A DNA stretch of 64,000 nt from Sphingobacterium faecium (GCF_003054045.1 NZ_QBKH01000003.1:62001-126000); one strand, 5' to 3'. Counted from the stretch's first letter, positions 42,730 to 51,711 are shown. Translations and numbers: made by a program. Notes: generated by a model from the sequence alone, not told the origin.

Positions 42730-44079
42730 TTATAGACTTACGCCAGTATAATTAGTAGGGCTGATTGATTTTAATTCTGCCTTTACTTGGTCTGTGACCT
42801 TTAAGTTGTCCACAAATTCTGCAATTGTTACTGCTGTTACATGTGTATTAGTTCGCGTCAAATCTTTCAAAGCCTCATAAGGTTTTGGATATCCTTCTCT
42901 TCTCAACACTGTTTGTATCGCTTCAGCAACGACTGCCCAATTATTGTTTAGATCCGCTTGTAAAGCCGTTTCATTTAAAATCAATTTGCGTAAACCTCTT
43001 AGTGTAGATTTTATTGCGATTAACGTATGCGCAAATGGAACACCAATATTTCGCAATACGGTTGAGTCCGTTAGATCACGTTGTAAGCGAGAGATCGGCA
43101 ATTTTGCAGCTAAATGTTCAAATAGTGCATTTGCAATTCCTAAGTTTCCTTCAGCATTTTCGAAATCAATAGGATTTACTTTATGTGGCATTGCTGAAGA
43201 TCCAATTTGACCAGCAGTAATTTTTTGCTTAAAATATTCCATGGATACATAGGTCCAAATATCGCGACACAAATCGATCAGAATTGTATTAATACGTTTG
43301 AATGCATCACAACTTGCAGCAAAATTGTCATAATGTTCAATTTGAGTGGTAGTTTGCGAACGGCTCAAACCTAGTGATTCATTGACAAATTTATTTCCAA
43401 ATGCTACCCAGTCTGTTTGTGGATATGCGACATGGTGCGCATTAAAATTACCCGTTGCTCCACCAAATTTAGCCGAGTAAGGCACTGCTTTCAGTTGCTC
43501 AAACTGACGTTCAATACGTTCTACAAAAACTTTGATTTCTTTACCTAGGCGAGTTGGGGAAGCTGGTTGACCGTGTGTGCGTGCCAACATGGATACGTTT
43601 GACCAATCTGTAGACAATTGTGTTAATTCTTGAATCAATTCTTCAATCGCAGGTGTGTAAACATGTGCAATTGCATCTTTCCATGAATAAGGGATGGCTG
43701 TGTTATTGATATCTTGTGAAGTTAATCCGAAGTGGATAAATTCCAAAGAATCATGTAATCCTAATTTCTCAAATTTATCTTTCAAGAAGTATTCTACTGC
43801 TTTTACATCATGGTTAGTTACTTTTTCAGTATTTTTAATCCATGTAGCATCTTCTTCTGTAAAATTTCTATAAAGGTCGCGTAATTTTTCATTTAACGAA
43901 CCATCAAAATGACTTAATTGTTCAATTCCTGATTCAGAAAGTGCGATGAAATATTCAACTTCTACTAAAACTCGATATTTGATTAAGGCAAATTCTGAAA
44001 AATAAGCCCCTAATTCTTGAGTTGCGTTATGATAACGACCGTCTACTGGAGATACGGCGGTAAGTGATGATAAGGCCAT
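42730..44079 (-). CDS. purB: Adenylosuccinate lyase
   Basis: This protein of 449 residues catalyses two steps in purine synthesis: cleavage of SAICAR to AICAR and of adenylosuccinate to AMP. The start ALSSLTAVSPVDGRYHNAT, the LTSQDINNTAI segment and the fumarase/aspartase signature GSSAMPHKVNPIDFE are clear. I start at the ATG at 44079 because the longer form from 44100 would begin with a TTG that is part of the promoter element TACCTTTG. Length then matches E. coli PurB. Confidence 0.96.
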   Translation of the reverse strand: MALSSLTAVSPVDGRYHNATQELGAYFSEFALIKYRVLVEVEYFIALSESGIEQLSHFDGSLNEKLRDLYRNFTEEDATWIKNTEKVTNHDVKAVEYFLKDKFEKLGLHDSLEFIHFGLTSQDINNTAIPYSWKDAIAHVYTPAIEELIQELTQLSTDWSNVSMLARTHGQPASPTRLGKEIKVFVERIERQFEQLKAVPYSAKFGGATGNFNAHHVAYPQTDWVAFGNKFVNESLGLSRSQTTTQIEHYDNFAASCDAFKRINTILIDLCRDIWTYVSMEYFKQKITAGQIGSSAMPHKVNPIDFENAEGNLGIANALFEHLAAKLPISRLQRDLTDSTVLRNIGVPFAHTLIAIKSTLRGLRKLILNETALQADLNNNWAVVAEAIQTVLRREGYPKPYEALKDLTRTNTHVTAVTIAEFVDNLKVTDQVKAELKSISPTNYTGVSL

Positions 44080-44097
44080 AATACGTTTTTGTTTGTG

Positions 44098-44128
44098 CAA
44101 AGGTAAAAAAATGAGGGGAGCTTATCAA
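44098..44128 (-). promoter_or_regulatory. Promoter of purB
   Basis: TACCTTTG (minus, 44105-44098) with TTG 20 bp upstream (44128-44126) fits the Bacteroidota consensus, 18 bp before the ATG at 44079. Confidence 0.6.
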
Positions 44129-44152
44129 TTTAAATCAGAGGTATATAACAAA

Positions 44153-44177
44153 AAAAGCTCCAACAAGTGGAGCTTTT
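44153..44177 (-). terminator. Terminator after the first small lipoprotein gene
   Basis: AAAAGCTCCA (44153-44162) pairs with TGGAGCTTTT (44168-44177). Confidence 0.75.
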
Positions 44178-44204
44178 AATATTTTTAAAATCAGTTCCCT
44201 GAAA

Positions 44205-44423
44205 TTAGTGAGCAGCTTTTGCTGAATCAATAGCAACTTTAGCTGAATCAACTACAGTTTTAGCTGAATCGATAGCTGTGTTAGCTGAATCAATTACAGT
44301 GTTAGCTGAATCGATAGCTAATGAATCAGAAGTAGTTTCTGATTTGTTAGCAGTACCATTACAAGAAGCGAAAGCTACAGTTAAAGCTAATCCTAAGAAA
44401 GCGAATTTGAATGAATTTTTCAT
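44205..44423 (-). CDS. Small repetitive lipoprotein, copy A
   Basis: This 72-residue protein has a lipoprotein signal peptide (FAFLGLALTVAFASC, lipobox Cys21) and a mature part of repeated units xIDSAxTV: LAIDSANTVIDSANTAIDS and AKTVVDSAKVAIDSAKAA. The seven-residue spacing of A/V/I and S suggests a helical, possibly coiled-coil or Lpp-like rod. It is one of two adjacent paralogues with an almost identical signal peptide. Function unknown. Confidence 0.75.
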   Translation of the reverse strand: MKNSFKFAFLGLALTVAFASCNGTANKSETTSDSLAIDSANTVIDSANTAIDSAKTVVDSAKVAIDSAKAAH

Positions 44424-44517
44424 TTTGATGTTATTAAATTTTATTAAATTTTTTTATTCATAGGTTTATACCTTAAATATGAAAAGGTAACCCATTTATT
44501 TTTATTTTTTTTAAAAG

Positions 44518-44546
44518 AAAGCTTACATCACTAAAATGTAAGCTTT
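44518..44546 (-). terminator. Terminator after the second small lipoprotein gene
   Basis: AAAGCTTACAT (44518-44528) pairs with ATGTAAGCTTT (44536-44546), followed by T-rich sequence on the minus strand. Confidence 0.75.
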
Positions 44547-44567
44547 TATGTTGTCAACAGTACTAAA

Positions 44568-44792
44568 TTATTTTTTAGTAACAGCAGAATCAACTTTCGC
44601 AGCAGCAGAATCAACTTTTGCAGCAGCAGAGTCAACTTTGTTAGCAGCTGAATCTAATACAGTAGCAGCAGAATCAACTAAAGCAGCAGCTGAATCAGCA
44701 GCAGCGTTAGTTTTAGTTTCAGCACCACCACAAGAAGCGAAAGCTACAGTTAAAGCTAATCCTAAGAAAGCGAATTTGAATGAATTTTTCAT
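44568..44792 (-). CDS. Small repetitive lipoprotein, copy B
   Basis: This 74-residue paralogue of copy A shares the signal peptide exactly (lipobox Cys21) and then has units xVDSAAxK: ALVDSAATVLDSAANKVDS and AAAKVDSAAAKVDSAVTKK. The start regions of the two genes are identical over about 65 bp of DNA, so the duplication is recent or maintained, whereas the repeat parts differ. Each copy has its own terminator and a TTACCTTTT upstream element, so they are separately transcribed. Function unknown. Confidence 0.75.
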   Translation of the reverse strand: MKNSFKFAFLGLALTVAFASCGGAETKTNAAADSAAALVDSAATVLDSAANKVDSAAAKVDSAAAKVDSAVTKK

Positions 44793-45033
44793 TTTGATTT
44801 TTCTAAATTAATGGAAACAAAATTGTTATTTAAACATTAATACTTAGAATGTTAAAAGGTAACCTTCAAAATCAATTATTTTTTTATTTAATATTTAAAT
44901 GCTGATTATCAGTTGTTTAAATTTTATTATTTTTAAAATTTATCTCCCTATTTTCTGTTTAAAGAACTTTTTATTTTAAATAGCGTATATTGAAAAGGCA
45001 AATTGTTGATCGTTAATTTTAAAGAAGGAGACT

Positions 45034-46383
45034 ATGTTTGATAAAATGAAAAATATGATAGACCTCTTAAAGGTCGTTGATTTAGAAAAACTGAATGAGA
45101 TTTCTCAAAAAATTGATTTGGGTCAGGTATTGAATGCGGTATCTAAGATGGATGATAATCAATTGAAGGGAGCGATGAAGCTGCTAACCGCAACAGGTAA
45201 GAAAAAAGAGTTACCTCCGATTAATGGAGATTTCTATCATATTGAAGATAAGTTATCGACTGAAGACAGAATCGTACAGTTGAAAGTTCGTGATTTCATG
45301 GAGAAGGAAATCAGCCCTATTGTTAATAATTATTGGTTGAGAGATGAATTTCCGTTTGAAATTATTGAAAAGTTTGCAGCATTAAATATTTGCGGATATA
45401 CCTATAATGGGTATGGTTGTGCAGGAGGGAGTTCTTTAATGGAGGGGGTGATTGCTGCAGAGATTGCACGAGTAGATGCGTCGATAGCGACATTTTTCGG
45501 TGTGCAAAGTGGATTAGCGATGGGATCGATTTATATCTGTGGTTCAGAAGCACAGAAAGAAGAATGGTTGCCGCGTATGCAGCAAATGAAAGTCATCGGT
45601 GCTTTTGGTTTAACAGAACCCGAAGTTGGATCAGGTGCAGCCGGAGGATTGACCTGTACTTGTAAAAAAACCGAATCTGGTTGGGTTTTAAATGGCCAAA
45701 AGAAGTGGATTGGAAATAGTACTTTTTCTGATATTACTATTATTTGGGCACGAGATCTGGATGATGGACAGGTGAAGGGTTTTATCGTGCGTAAGGAAAA
45801 TCCAGGTTTTGCCGTAGAAAAGATAAAAGGAAAAATGGCCCTTCGTATTGTTCAGAATGGCTTGATTACGCTGACTGGTTGTCTCGTTCCAGAATCCGAC
45901 CGATTGCAAAACGCCAATAGTTTCAAAGACACAGCTAAAGTGTTGCAGATGACACGAGCCGGTGTGGCTTGGATGGCGGTAGGCTGTGCGCGGGGAGCTT
46001 ACGAGAATGCACTTGATTATACCCGGAAGCGTGAACAATTTGGAAAACCGATTGCCTCATTTCAATTGATTCAAAATCATTTGGTCGAAATGCTCTCTAA
46101 TTTAACGGCAATGCAAACCTTGGTTTATCGTTTATCTGAAATGCAAGATAATGGTGATTTAAAAGATGAACATGCTTCTCTAGCTAAAGTTTTTTGTTCA
46201 TTAAGAACACGAGATATTGTGTCCAAAGCACGAGAAGTAATGGGCGGAAATGGAATTTTATTAGAATATAATGTTGCACGATTCTTGGCAGATGCTGAAG
46301 CGATATATTCTTATGAGGGAACGAAAGAGATTAATTCCCTAATCGTTGGGCGAAGCATAACTGGTTTCAGTGCATTTGTGTAA
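45034..46383 (+). CDS. Acyl-CoA dehydrogenase, glutaryl-CoA dehydrogenase-like
   Basis: This 449-residue flavoprotein has ACAD motifs FGLTEPEVGSGAAGGLTCTC near 192, KKWIGNSTFSDITIIWARD, RVDASIATFFGVQSGLAM, and the catalytic Glu in SYEGTKEINSLIVGRSITG near the C terminus, where the position of Glu is that of glutaryl-CoA dehydrogenase rather than isovaleryl-CoA dehydrogenase. Compared with typical ACADs it has an N-terminal extension of about 65 residues (MIDLLKVVDLEKLNEI and onwards) of amphipathic helix. It is a single rightward gene. Substrate is inferred only. Confidence 0.87.
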   Translation: MFDKMKNMIDLLKVVDLEKLNEISQKIDLGQVLNAVSKMDDNQLKGAMKLLTATGKKKELPPINGDFYHIEDKLSTEDRIVQLKVRDFMEKEISPIVNNYWLRDEFPFEIIEKFAALNICGYTYNGYGCAGGSSLMEGVIAAEIARVDASIATFFGVQSGLAMGSIYICGSEAQKEEWLPRMQQMKVIGAFGLTEPEVGSGAAGGLTCTCKKTESGWVLNGQKKWIGNSTFSDITIIWARDLDDGQVKGFIVRKENPGFAVEKIKGKMALRIVQNGLITLTGCLVPESDRLQNANSFKDTAKVLQMTRAGVAWMAVGCARGAYENALDYTRKREQFGKPIASFQLIQNHLVEMLSNLTAMQTLVYRLSEMQDNGDLKDEHASLAKVFCSLRTRDIVSKAREVMGGNGILLEYNVARFLADAEAIYSYEGTKEINSLIVGRSITGFSAFV

Positions 46384-46737
46384 TAGAGTATTTGTATGAA
46401 ACAAGTCTTTATATGAATAGATATAATAATTTTAATATTTTTTATAAAAGTTGAACTGTACCATGTAAGTGATTGAGTTGGTAAAATGTTGCAGTTTCGA
46501 TTCTGTTGTTTAATAATAGAAATTCTGAAAGAAATCAGGAATGTTGGTATAGGTGTGCATTCTTGATTAAGAAATCTTGGATATTATTGAACACTTATGT
46601 TGTCCCTATTAAATAAAAAAGATCAGGCTGATAAGCTCTGATCTTTTTTGTTGCCAGATGTGCTATTTAATGAGGTCTCCCGAATGATGTTACTTTTCCG
46701 TAGGTTGTGTTGATCGTTTATGCATCCTTATGATATT
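46384..46737. other. Intergenic region after the acyl-CoA dehydrogenase gene
   Basis: No gene is seen in these about 350 bp. The only clear element is the hairpin terminator at 46615-46649. Confidence 0.5.
46615..46649. terminator. Bidirectional terminator upstream of the ZIP gene end
   Basis: AAAAAAGATCAG (46615-46626) pairs with CTGATCTTTTTT (46638-46649), with GC core and A/T tracts on both sides, between convergent genes. Confidence 0.75.
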
Positions 46738-47556
46738 TTATCCCAAGGCTACGTCCAAAGTCATCATTAAAATGAATCCACCTATAAATCCAATTGTTGC
46801 AATATCTGAATTTTTATTTTGTTGTGCTTCAGGAATTACCTCTTCTACCACGACAAAAATCATAGCTCCTGCTGCAAATGCTAATGCATAAGGAAGTATA
46901 GGTGTAAAAGTAACGACAGCCATTGCCCCCAAGACGCCGGCAATCGGTTCTACAATTGCCGATGCTTGTCCATAGAAAAAACTTTTACGTCTGCTCATGC
47001 CCATTCTTCTTAAAGGCATAGCGACAGCAATACCTTCTGGGAAATTTTGCAGACCGATTCCTATTGCCAATATCACTGCGCCTGCAATTGTCGCCTCTGG
47101 AACACCTGCAGCAACACTCCCAAAAAGAACACCCACAGCAAGTCCCTCCGGAATATTATGAAGTGTAATGGCTAAAATCATGAGTGTCGTTTTTTGCCAT
47201 GGGGTCTTTACACCCTCTACTTTTTTAAAATTAATATGGAGATGCGGTAAAACCTTGTCTATGCTAAATAGGAATGCGGCACCAATGAGAAATCCAACGA
47301 CAGCTGGGACAACTTGTATAAAACCTGTTCCCTCACTCATGTCGATAGCAGGTATCAGGAGACTCCAAACACTTGCAGCTACCATGACCCCGCCCGTAAA
47401 CCCCAACATGCCGTCCAAAACATTCTTATTCATTTCTTTAAAAAGAAACACAAAGGCAGCTCCTAAAGCAGTGACTAGCCAAGTAAACAATGTTGCATAC
47501 AGAGCTGCTACAATCGGGTCGATGCTTTCAAGGTAGGAGATAATTGATTCAATCAT
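46738..47556 (-). CDS. ZIP family divalent metal transporter (ZupT-like)
   Basis: This 272-residue membrane protein has the conserved metal-site helices LAITLHNIPEGLAVGVLFG (TM IV) and IGIGLQNFPEGIAVAMPLRR (TM V), with paired HNxPE and QNxPE. ZIP transporters import Zn, Fe or Mn down their gradient. The TM V His of ZupT is replaced by Gln-Asn, which may alter specificity. The promoter at 47722-47752 contains a DtxR-like operator, so expression is likely metal-repressed. Confidence 0.88.
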   Translation of the reverse strand: MIESIISYLESIDPIVAALYATLFTWLVTALGAAFVFLFKEMNKNVLDGMLGFTGGVMVAASVWSLLIPAIDMSEGTGFIQVVPAVVGFLIGAAFLFSIDKVLPHLHINFKKVEGVKTPWQKTTLMILAITLHNIPEGLAVGVLFGSVAAGVPEATIAGAVILAIGIGLQNFPEGIAVAMPLRRMGMSRRKSFFYGQASAIVEPIAGVLGAMAVVTFTPILPYALAFAAGAMIFVVVEEVIPEAQQNKNSDIATIGFIGGFILMMTLDVALG

Positions 47557-47721
47557 AATATATACTAATTCTTTATTTTATCCATCTTAAGATCTATTCC
47601 TATATTGGTGCGATATCGCTTTAACAAGGCAGAAATCTATTGATTTTGCTGACCATTTTAGTTTAACTATATTTTAAAAGTTCAAGTATCAAAAGTTTAG
47701 TCAGTCTTCGATGGTATTTGA

Positions 47722-47752
47722 CAAAAGTAATAAGTTAGATTGAACTAACAAA
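47722..47752 (-). promoter_or_regulatory. Promoter of the ZIP transporter gene with operator in the spacer
   Basis: On the minus strand TTTG (47752-47749), a 19-bp spacer, then TACTTTTG (47729-47722) is a full TTTG-N19-TAnnTTTG match. The spacer begins with TTAGTTCAATCTAA, an inverted repeat TTAG-N6-CTAA, filling it between the -33 and -7 elements. A leader of about 160 nt to the ATG follows. Confidence 0.65.
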
Positions 47753-47785
47753 TATATTTCTAACATTTTTGTTAGCTTGTGCTAA
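47734..47785. promoter_or_regulatory. Two TTAG-N6-CTAA operator-like sites
   Basis: Site 1, GTTAG-ATTGAA-CTAAC, at 47734-47749. Site 2, TTAGC-TTGT-GCTAA, at 47772-47785. Both are perfect inverted repeats with the TTAG-N6-CTAA geometry of DtxR/IdeR-type metalloregulator boxes. Site centres are 37 bp apart. Confidence 0.5.
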
Positions 47786-47898
47786 TAATATTTAATTCAG
47801 CTATTATTAGCATGCAATTGGATTATCTTTAAAGTTGTAATTATATTGAATTGATCTTTAAAACATCCATGTCCCACTTTTTGAAAGCGTTATTTTTT

Positions 47899-49092
47899 TT
47901 AAGTAGTTGCTTCCTGTGCTTGGTCTATTTTTTCTTTTTTAAAGATGGCATTTAATACAATTGCTATTGCGCCGTCTCCAGTTACGTTGCAGGCAGTGCC
48001 GAAACTATCCATAGCGATATATAAAGCTATCATTAAAGCTTGATTTTCGGCATTGAATCCGAGCATACTGCCAATAATTCCTATGGCAGCCATAATAGCT
48101 CCACCTGGTACACCTGGAGCTGCAATCATCGTGACACCCAGCATACAGATAAATCCCATCATCTGTACAAAATCTATAGCAATGCCTTGCATCATCATGA
48201 GTGCAAGTACACAAGCAACTATTTTCAGTGTGCTACCTGCAAGATGTATTGTCGCGCATAAAGGGATACTGAAATTGGCTATATCCTCATCAACACCTAG
48301 TTTTTTTGCCTGTTTTAGCGTTACGGGAATCGTTGCAGCGGAAGATTGTGTTCCTAAGGCAGTGAAATAAGCAGGTAACATACCGATCAATAATTTGAAT
48401 GGATTTTGTTTAGAAGCGATACCTGCTATGATAAATTGAATGACAAGTAAAAGAATATGAATGACGAATATAATACCGATGATTTTAATGAAGACATGCA
48501 ATATCGTGAATACTTTACCGGTATAAGTCATATCGTAAAAAATACCAAGAATAAAAAAGGGGAGTAGCGGGATGATCATTTTTTCAATGATAAAACTAAT
48601 TACTTTTTCAAAATCAATAAATACTTTTTCTAATGCTGAATTTTCCAATTTTGATAAACCGATGCCAATACAGAATGCAAGCACCAATGCAGACATGACG
48701 TCAAATAGCGGTGGAAATTCAATGGTAAAATATGGGCTAAGCGTCTTTGTTGTTTCGGTAATGAGATCGGTATTGATCTGATTTTGGAGCAAAGATGGAA
48801 ATATGCTCATACTGACCGTATAAGAAAAAAGTCCGGCAAATAAAGTAGACCCGTATGCGATCAGTACAGTCGTTAGTAATAGTTTTCCTGCTGTTTTTCC
48901 AAGTTGGGCAATTGATGGGATAATTAATCCAACGATAATTAATGGGATCAAAAATTTCAAAAATTGGTCAAAGAGAAAGTTATATGTTGTCAATATGCGC
49001 CCTAGTGATTCGGGGAGATAAAGTCCTAGTAGAATTCCGGAGATAATAGCAATGATTACTTTAAAGAGAAGATTCTCAGTAATTTTTTTCAT
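47899..49092 (-). CDS. Dicarboxylate/amino acid:cation symporter (DAACS family)
   Basis: This protein of about 397 residues has the DAACS fold with eight membrane segments and re-entrant loops; ALGTQSSAATIPVTLKQAK is the HP1 serine-rich loop and VPGGAIMAAIGI and MDSFGTACNVTGDGAIAIVLN near the end form HP2 and TM8. It imports C4-dicarboxylates or acidic amino acids with H+ or Na+. I start at the ATG at 49092 (MKKITENLLFK) because upstream codons are low-complexity and lack homology. Confidence 0.88.
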   Translation of the reverse strand: MKKITENLLFKVIIAIISGILLGLYLPESLGRILTTYNFLFDQFLKFLIPLIIVGLIIPSIAQLGKTAGKLLLTTVLIAYGSTLFAGLFSYTVSMSIFPSLLQNQINTDLITETTKTLSPYFTIEFPPLFDVMSALVLAFCIGIGLSKLENSALEKVFIDFEKVISFIIEKMIIPLLPFFILGIFYDMTYTGKVFTILHVFIKIIGIIFVIHILLLVIQFIIAGIASKQNPFKLLIGMLPAYFTALGTQSSAATIPVTLKQAKKLGVDEDIANFSIPLCATIHLAGSTLKIVACVLALMMMQGIAIDFVQMMGFICMLGVTMIAAPGVPGGAIMAAIGIIGSMLGFNAENQALMIALYIAMDSFGTACNVTGDGAIAIVLNAIFKKEKIDQAQEATT

Positions 49093-49550
49093 TTGATTAA
49101 TGATTATATGGTGCAGTTTACTTTTATAGTATGTAAAATAATATGTGTTTATTGTAAGCTTTCGCAAGCTCAATTGAGCCTGACTTCATTTTAGTTCATC
49201 CATTCACCTTGCCTTGATCATAACGGAAAGAAGTAGCATTATTCTTTTTATAGCGGTAAACAAAATAAATGCAACCATATCATATGACTTCTATATCTTA
49301 TTTTACGGAAATTGTCTTAGCTTTTGTCAGCTATGATGCAGCTGTCAAGTCCGTCTACATGTATATATCTATTCATTTATCCCGTTTTCCTGTCGCAGAA
49401 ATCAAAGGTGAAGTCACGAAAATAGGAATTTATAATTGAAAAGGTTGCTATTCTTTTCGGAATGAATTGTATGTATTAGTTGCTAATGAGGGTTTAAAAT
49501 GAAATCCTTCAATAATTTTTTGAATTGTATTTTTATACAGTTGAATTGCT
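49093..49550. other. Intergenic region between the symporter and ybaK remnant
   Basis: About 460 bp. I see no gene, repeat or clear promoter. Confidence 0.4.
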
Positions 49551-50036
49551 TTATGCGATACAGATGATGTCAGCAAAATTAGCATGTGTCACGCTAATCA
49601 AGTCATGGGGATTGATCTCAATCTGTAGCCCCTTTTTGCCAGCGCTAATGATTATTTTGTTTTCTAAGGAGGCGAGTTCTTCCAGGTATGTTGGAAATGA
49701 TTTTTTCATTCCTATAGGAGAACAGCCACCTCTGATATAGCCCGTTACATGCTACAGGTCTTTCATTGGGAGCATTTCACATTTTTTATTACCAGAAATA
49801 TGAGCTAATTTTTTTAAGTCTACCTGTGCATTGCCTGGTATTACAGCGACGATATAGGGATCTTTTTGTCCTGTCAGCACTAAGGTTTTGTAAATCAATT
49901 CTGGTTCAATTCCTAAAGTTTCAGCAACATTGGTTGCGCTTTGATGCTCATCCTTTACTTCGTAAGTTTTTAAGTTATAAGTAACGTGTAGGTTGTCCAG
50001 TATCCGAGCAGCATTCGTTTTTGCCATTTCTTTCAT
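49551..50036 (-). pseudogene. ybaK-family Cys-tRNA(Pro) deacylase gene with an in-frame amber stop
   Basis: The first 94 codons (to TAG at 49754-49752) encode a YbaK/EbsC-type aminoacyl-tRNA deacylase: LVLTGQKDPYIVAVIPGNAQ and ISGNKKCEMLPMKDL are typical. The same frame continues after the stop with VTGYIRGGCSPIGMKKSFP and IEINPHDLISVTHANFADI and stops at TAA 49553-49551. The complete reading of 161 codons matches the family length, so the amber codon interrupts one gene. YbaK removes cysteine mischarged on tRNA-Pro; the K-G-Y and GGCSPIG segments needed for substrate binding lie after the stop. Confidence 0.85.
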
Positions 50037-50655
50037 ATGCGTGTTTTGTATGATATAACAGGTGTGTTATAGAATCATTTTATAAAAGAAATGAATGTAA
50101 TGATGTTTTTATTAAAAAACAATATGGAGATCTGTTGTGTAAAATTGAAAAATTGGACCATGATGATATTTTTGATTGTATAATGATCAAATATGTTTAT
50201 GGATATGATTTAATCATTTCAAAAAAAGATGATTTTTCTGTAGTCATCCTTTAAGCTCTGTAAGATATTTACTGTTTGTTTCCTATACATAGAAGCTGTA
50301 TAGAAAGATTATTTACTGTGCTGAGCCTGTGTGACCGCTTAGTCACTGCTGTGTGTTTTCAGATTTATACTGGGCCTGTTACTATTCAAATCCCAAGAGT
50401 TGGCTAATGAGTTTGTTTTTTTTAGTAATCGTATTGGATTATTCTGCTGAGTTTTTTAATACAAAAGGGATTGAACAAAGAAAATGGACAATCCCTCTTG
50501 TGTTAATTTTGCTCGTATCTCATTGTCAAATCAGATTTCCTATCGATCAAGTACATTTATTTTGTCCTATACCTGATTTATTCAGATAAATATGATTTGT
50601 CGTTTAAATAAGAGTTGTTTTCTGATCCTACAATAGGCTATTGGTTCCTATTTTT
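50037..50655. other. Intergenic region between ybaK and porin genes
   Basis: No convincing gene. One plus-strand open stretch at 50054-50254 reads like protein (for example IEKLDHDDIFDCIMIKYVYG) but has no start codon or known domain, and could be chance or a worn remnant. Confidence 0.4.
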
Positions 50656-51711
50656 TTAGAAAGCATATACGAGTGCTAGTGAAAATTGTCCAGCATTTTT
50701 TGTTGGAGAAAGATCTTGTTTCACAAACATTTGCGAGTCGCTATTATCTAATCTAATTTCGGGGATAAATGTAAATCCATGATGCTTGAAATTGGCTGTT
50801 AAAGTGGTCGCGATAATTTTATTGCTGCTGGTTTCTGTTGTGGGCATTTCCTTTGTTTTGAAGTATTCCCCACGAATGCCTATACCTATATTCTCATTGA
50901 TATTCACTTTTGGATATAACGCTACTCCCGAATAACCACCTTCTCCTTTTCTATCGTAATTGGTCGCATTTGCTCCTAATGAAAACAAAGGGGAGAATGA
51001 ATAATTTCCTACAAAATCAATCAAGGTTCCCGAGCTATAATTAGCTGCGCCTCCTTGTGAAGAACCTGTAAGAAAGTTTAGATAAAAACTTGATTTTTCA
51101 TTGGGTGTCACGGATAATTGTGATCCAATGTGCGATACACCATTTAGATCTTGATAGACATTCCAGTCATTAAAGATGCCAACCATAAGTCCCACTTTGT
51201 CAGAAAAAGCATATTGAGCTTTTAATCCTGCATCTTGAAAAGGTCCGGCGCCAAATAGATAAGAAGTAGAATAGTGAAAATTGAATGAAGGACAAATGAC
51301 TTCGTACCCCACAAATGTACCCATAAATCCAGCTGTCAGACTAAGTTTTTCCGTGAGTGCATACGATATGTATAGATTTTGAATATGAAAACTGTTTTTG
51401 TCATCTCCAGCTTGGCCATCTCCATTCAATATAGATCGATATTGACCTCTTGGTCCAAAGGATAACTCACCAACAAAAGATGCTTTTCCAGTAGTTTTTT
51501 TAAGCGCAAGGTCGACCATTCCAATGGATACAGAATTGTTGTCTTCCGTAAAATAGGTGTTGATATTCGGTTGTTTTTGAAAATCATACTTCCAATAAGT
51601 GTCTACAGAACCTGATATTTCCAAGTCTAATAAGTCATATTTTTTACTTTGTGCGTATATTTTACCGAAAAATATAACTAAAAATAGTGTTGTTGAGATG
51701 ATTTTTTTCAT
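50656..51711 (-). CDS. Outer-membrane beta-barrel porin (BBP2/OmpL-like)
   Basis: This 351-residue protein has a signal peptide (STTLFLVIFFGKIYAQ) followed by a body rich in alternating aromatic/aliphatic strands and a C-terminal Phe (SLALVYAF), the outer-membrane barrel signature. LEISGSVDTYWKYDF and FGPRGQYRS are typical of the family of putative porins near ammonium transporters in Bacteroidota. It is leftward, divergent from amtB with a shared 327-bp region, suggesting joint nitrogen control, but the substrate is not shown. Confidence 0.75.
   Translation of the reverse strand: MKKIISTTLFLVIFFGKIYAQSKKYDLLDLEISGSVDTYWKYDFQKQPNINTYFTEDNNSVSIGMVDLALKKTTGKASFVGELSFGPRGQYRSILNGDGQAGDDKNSFHIQNLYISYALTEKLSLTAGFMGTFVGYEVICPSFNFHYSTSYLFGAGPFQDAGLKAQYAFSDKVGLMVGIFNDWNVYQDLNGVSHIGSQLSVTPNEKSSFYLNFLTGSSQGGAANYSSGTLIDFVGNYSFSPLFSLGANATNYDRKGEGGYSGVALYPKVNINENIGIGIRGEYFKTKEMPTTETSSNKIIATTLTANFKHHGFTFIPEIRLDNSDSQMFVKQDLSPTKNAGQFSLALVYAF

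Larger units (their letters stand above)
47557..47898. other. Upstream region of the ZIP transporter gene
   Basis: No gene is seen here. It holds the ZIP promoter and operators described separately, plus an inverted repeat GCTAATAATA (47781-47790) / TATTATTAGC (47802-47811) that could be the end-of-transcript hairpin of the dicarboxylate symporter gene or a further regulator site. Confidence 0.6.

Noticed and set aside
44205..44811. Plus-strand frames with repeats over the lipoprotein genes
   Set aside because: They mirror the repetitive minus-strand genes, which have signal peptides and terminators.
48005..48370. Several open frames within the dicarboxylate symporter gene
   Set aside because: All overlap conserved DAACS sequence in other frames.
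49752..49754. Amber codon in ybaK as pyrrolysine
   Set aside because: No Pyl machinery is expected in this lineage and the site aligns with a non-catalytic residue.
50353..50589. 78-residue plus-strand frame
   Set aside because: No ribosome-binding site, promoter or recognisable domain; composition like chance.
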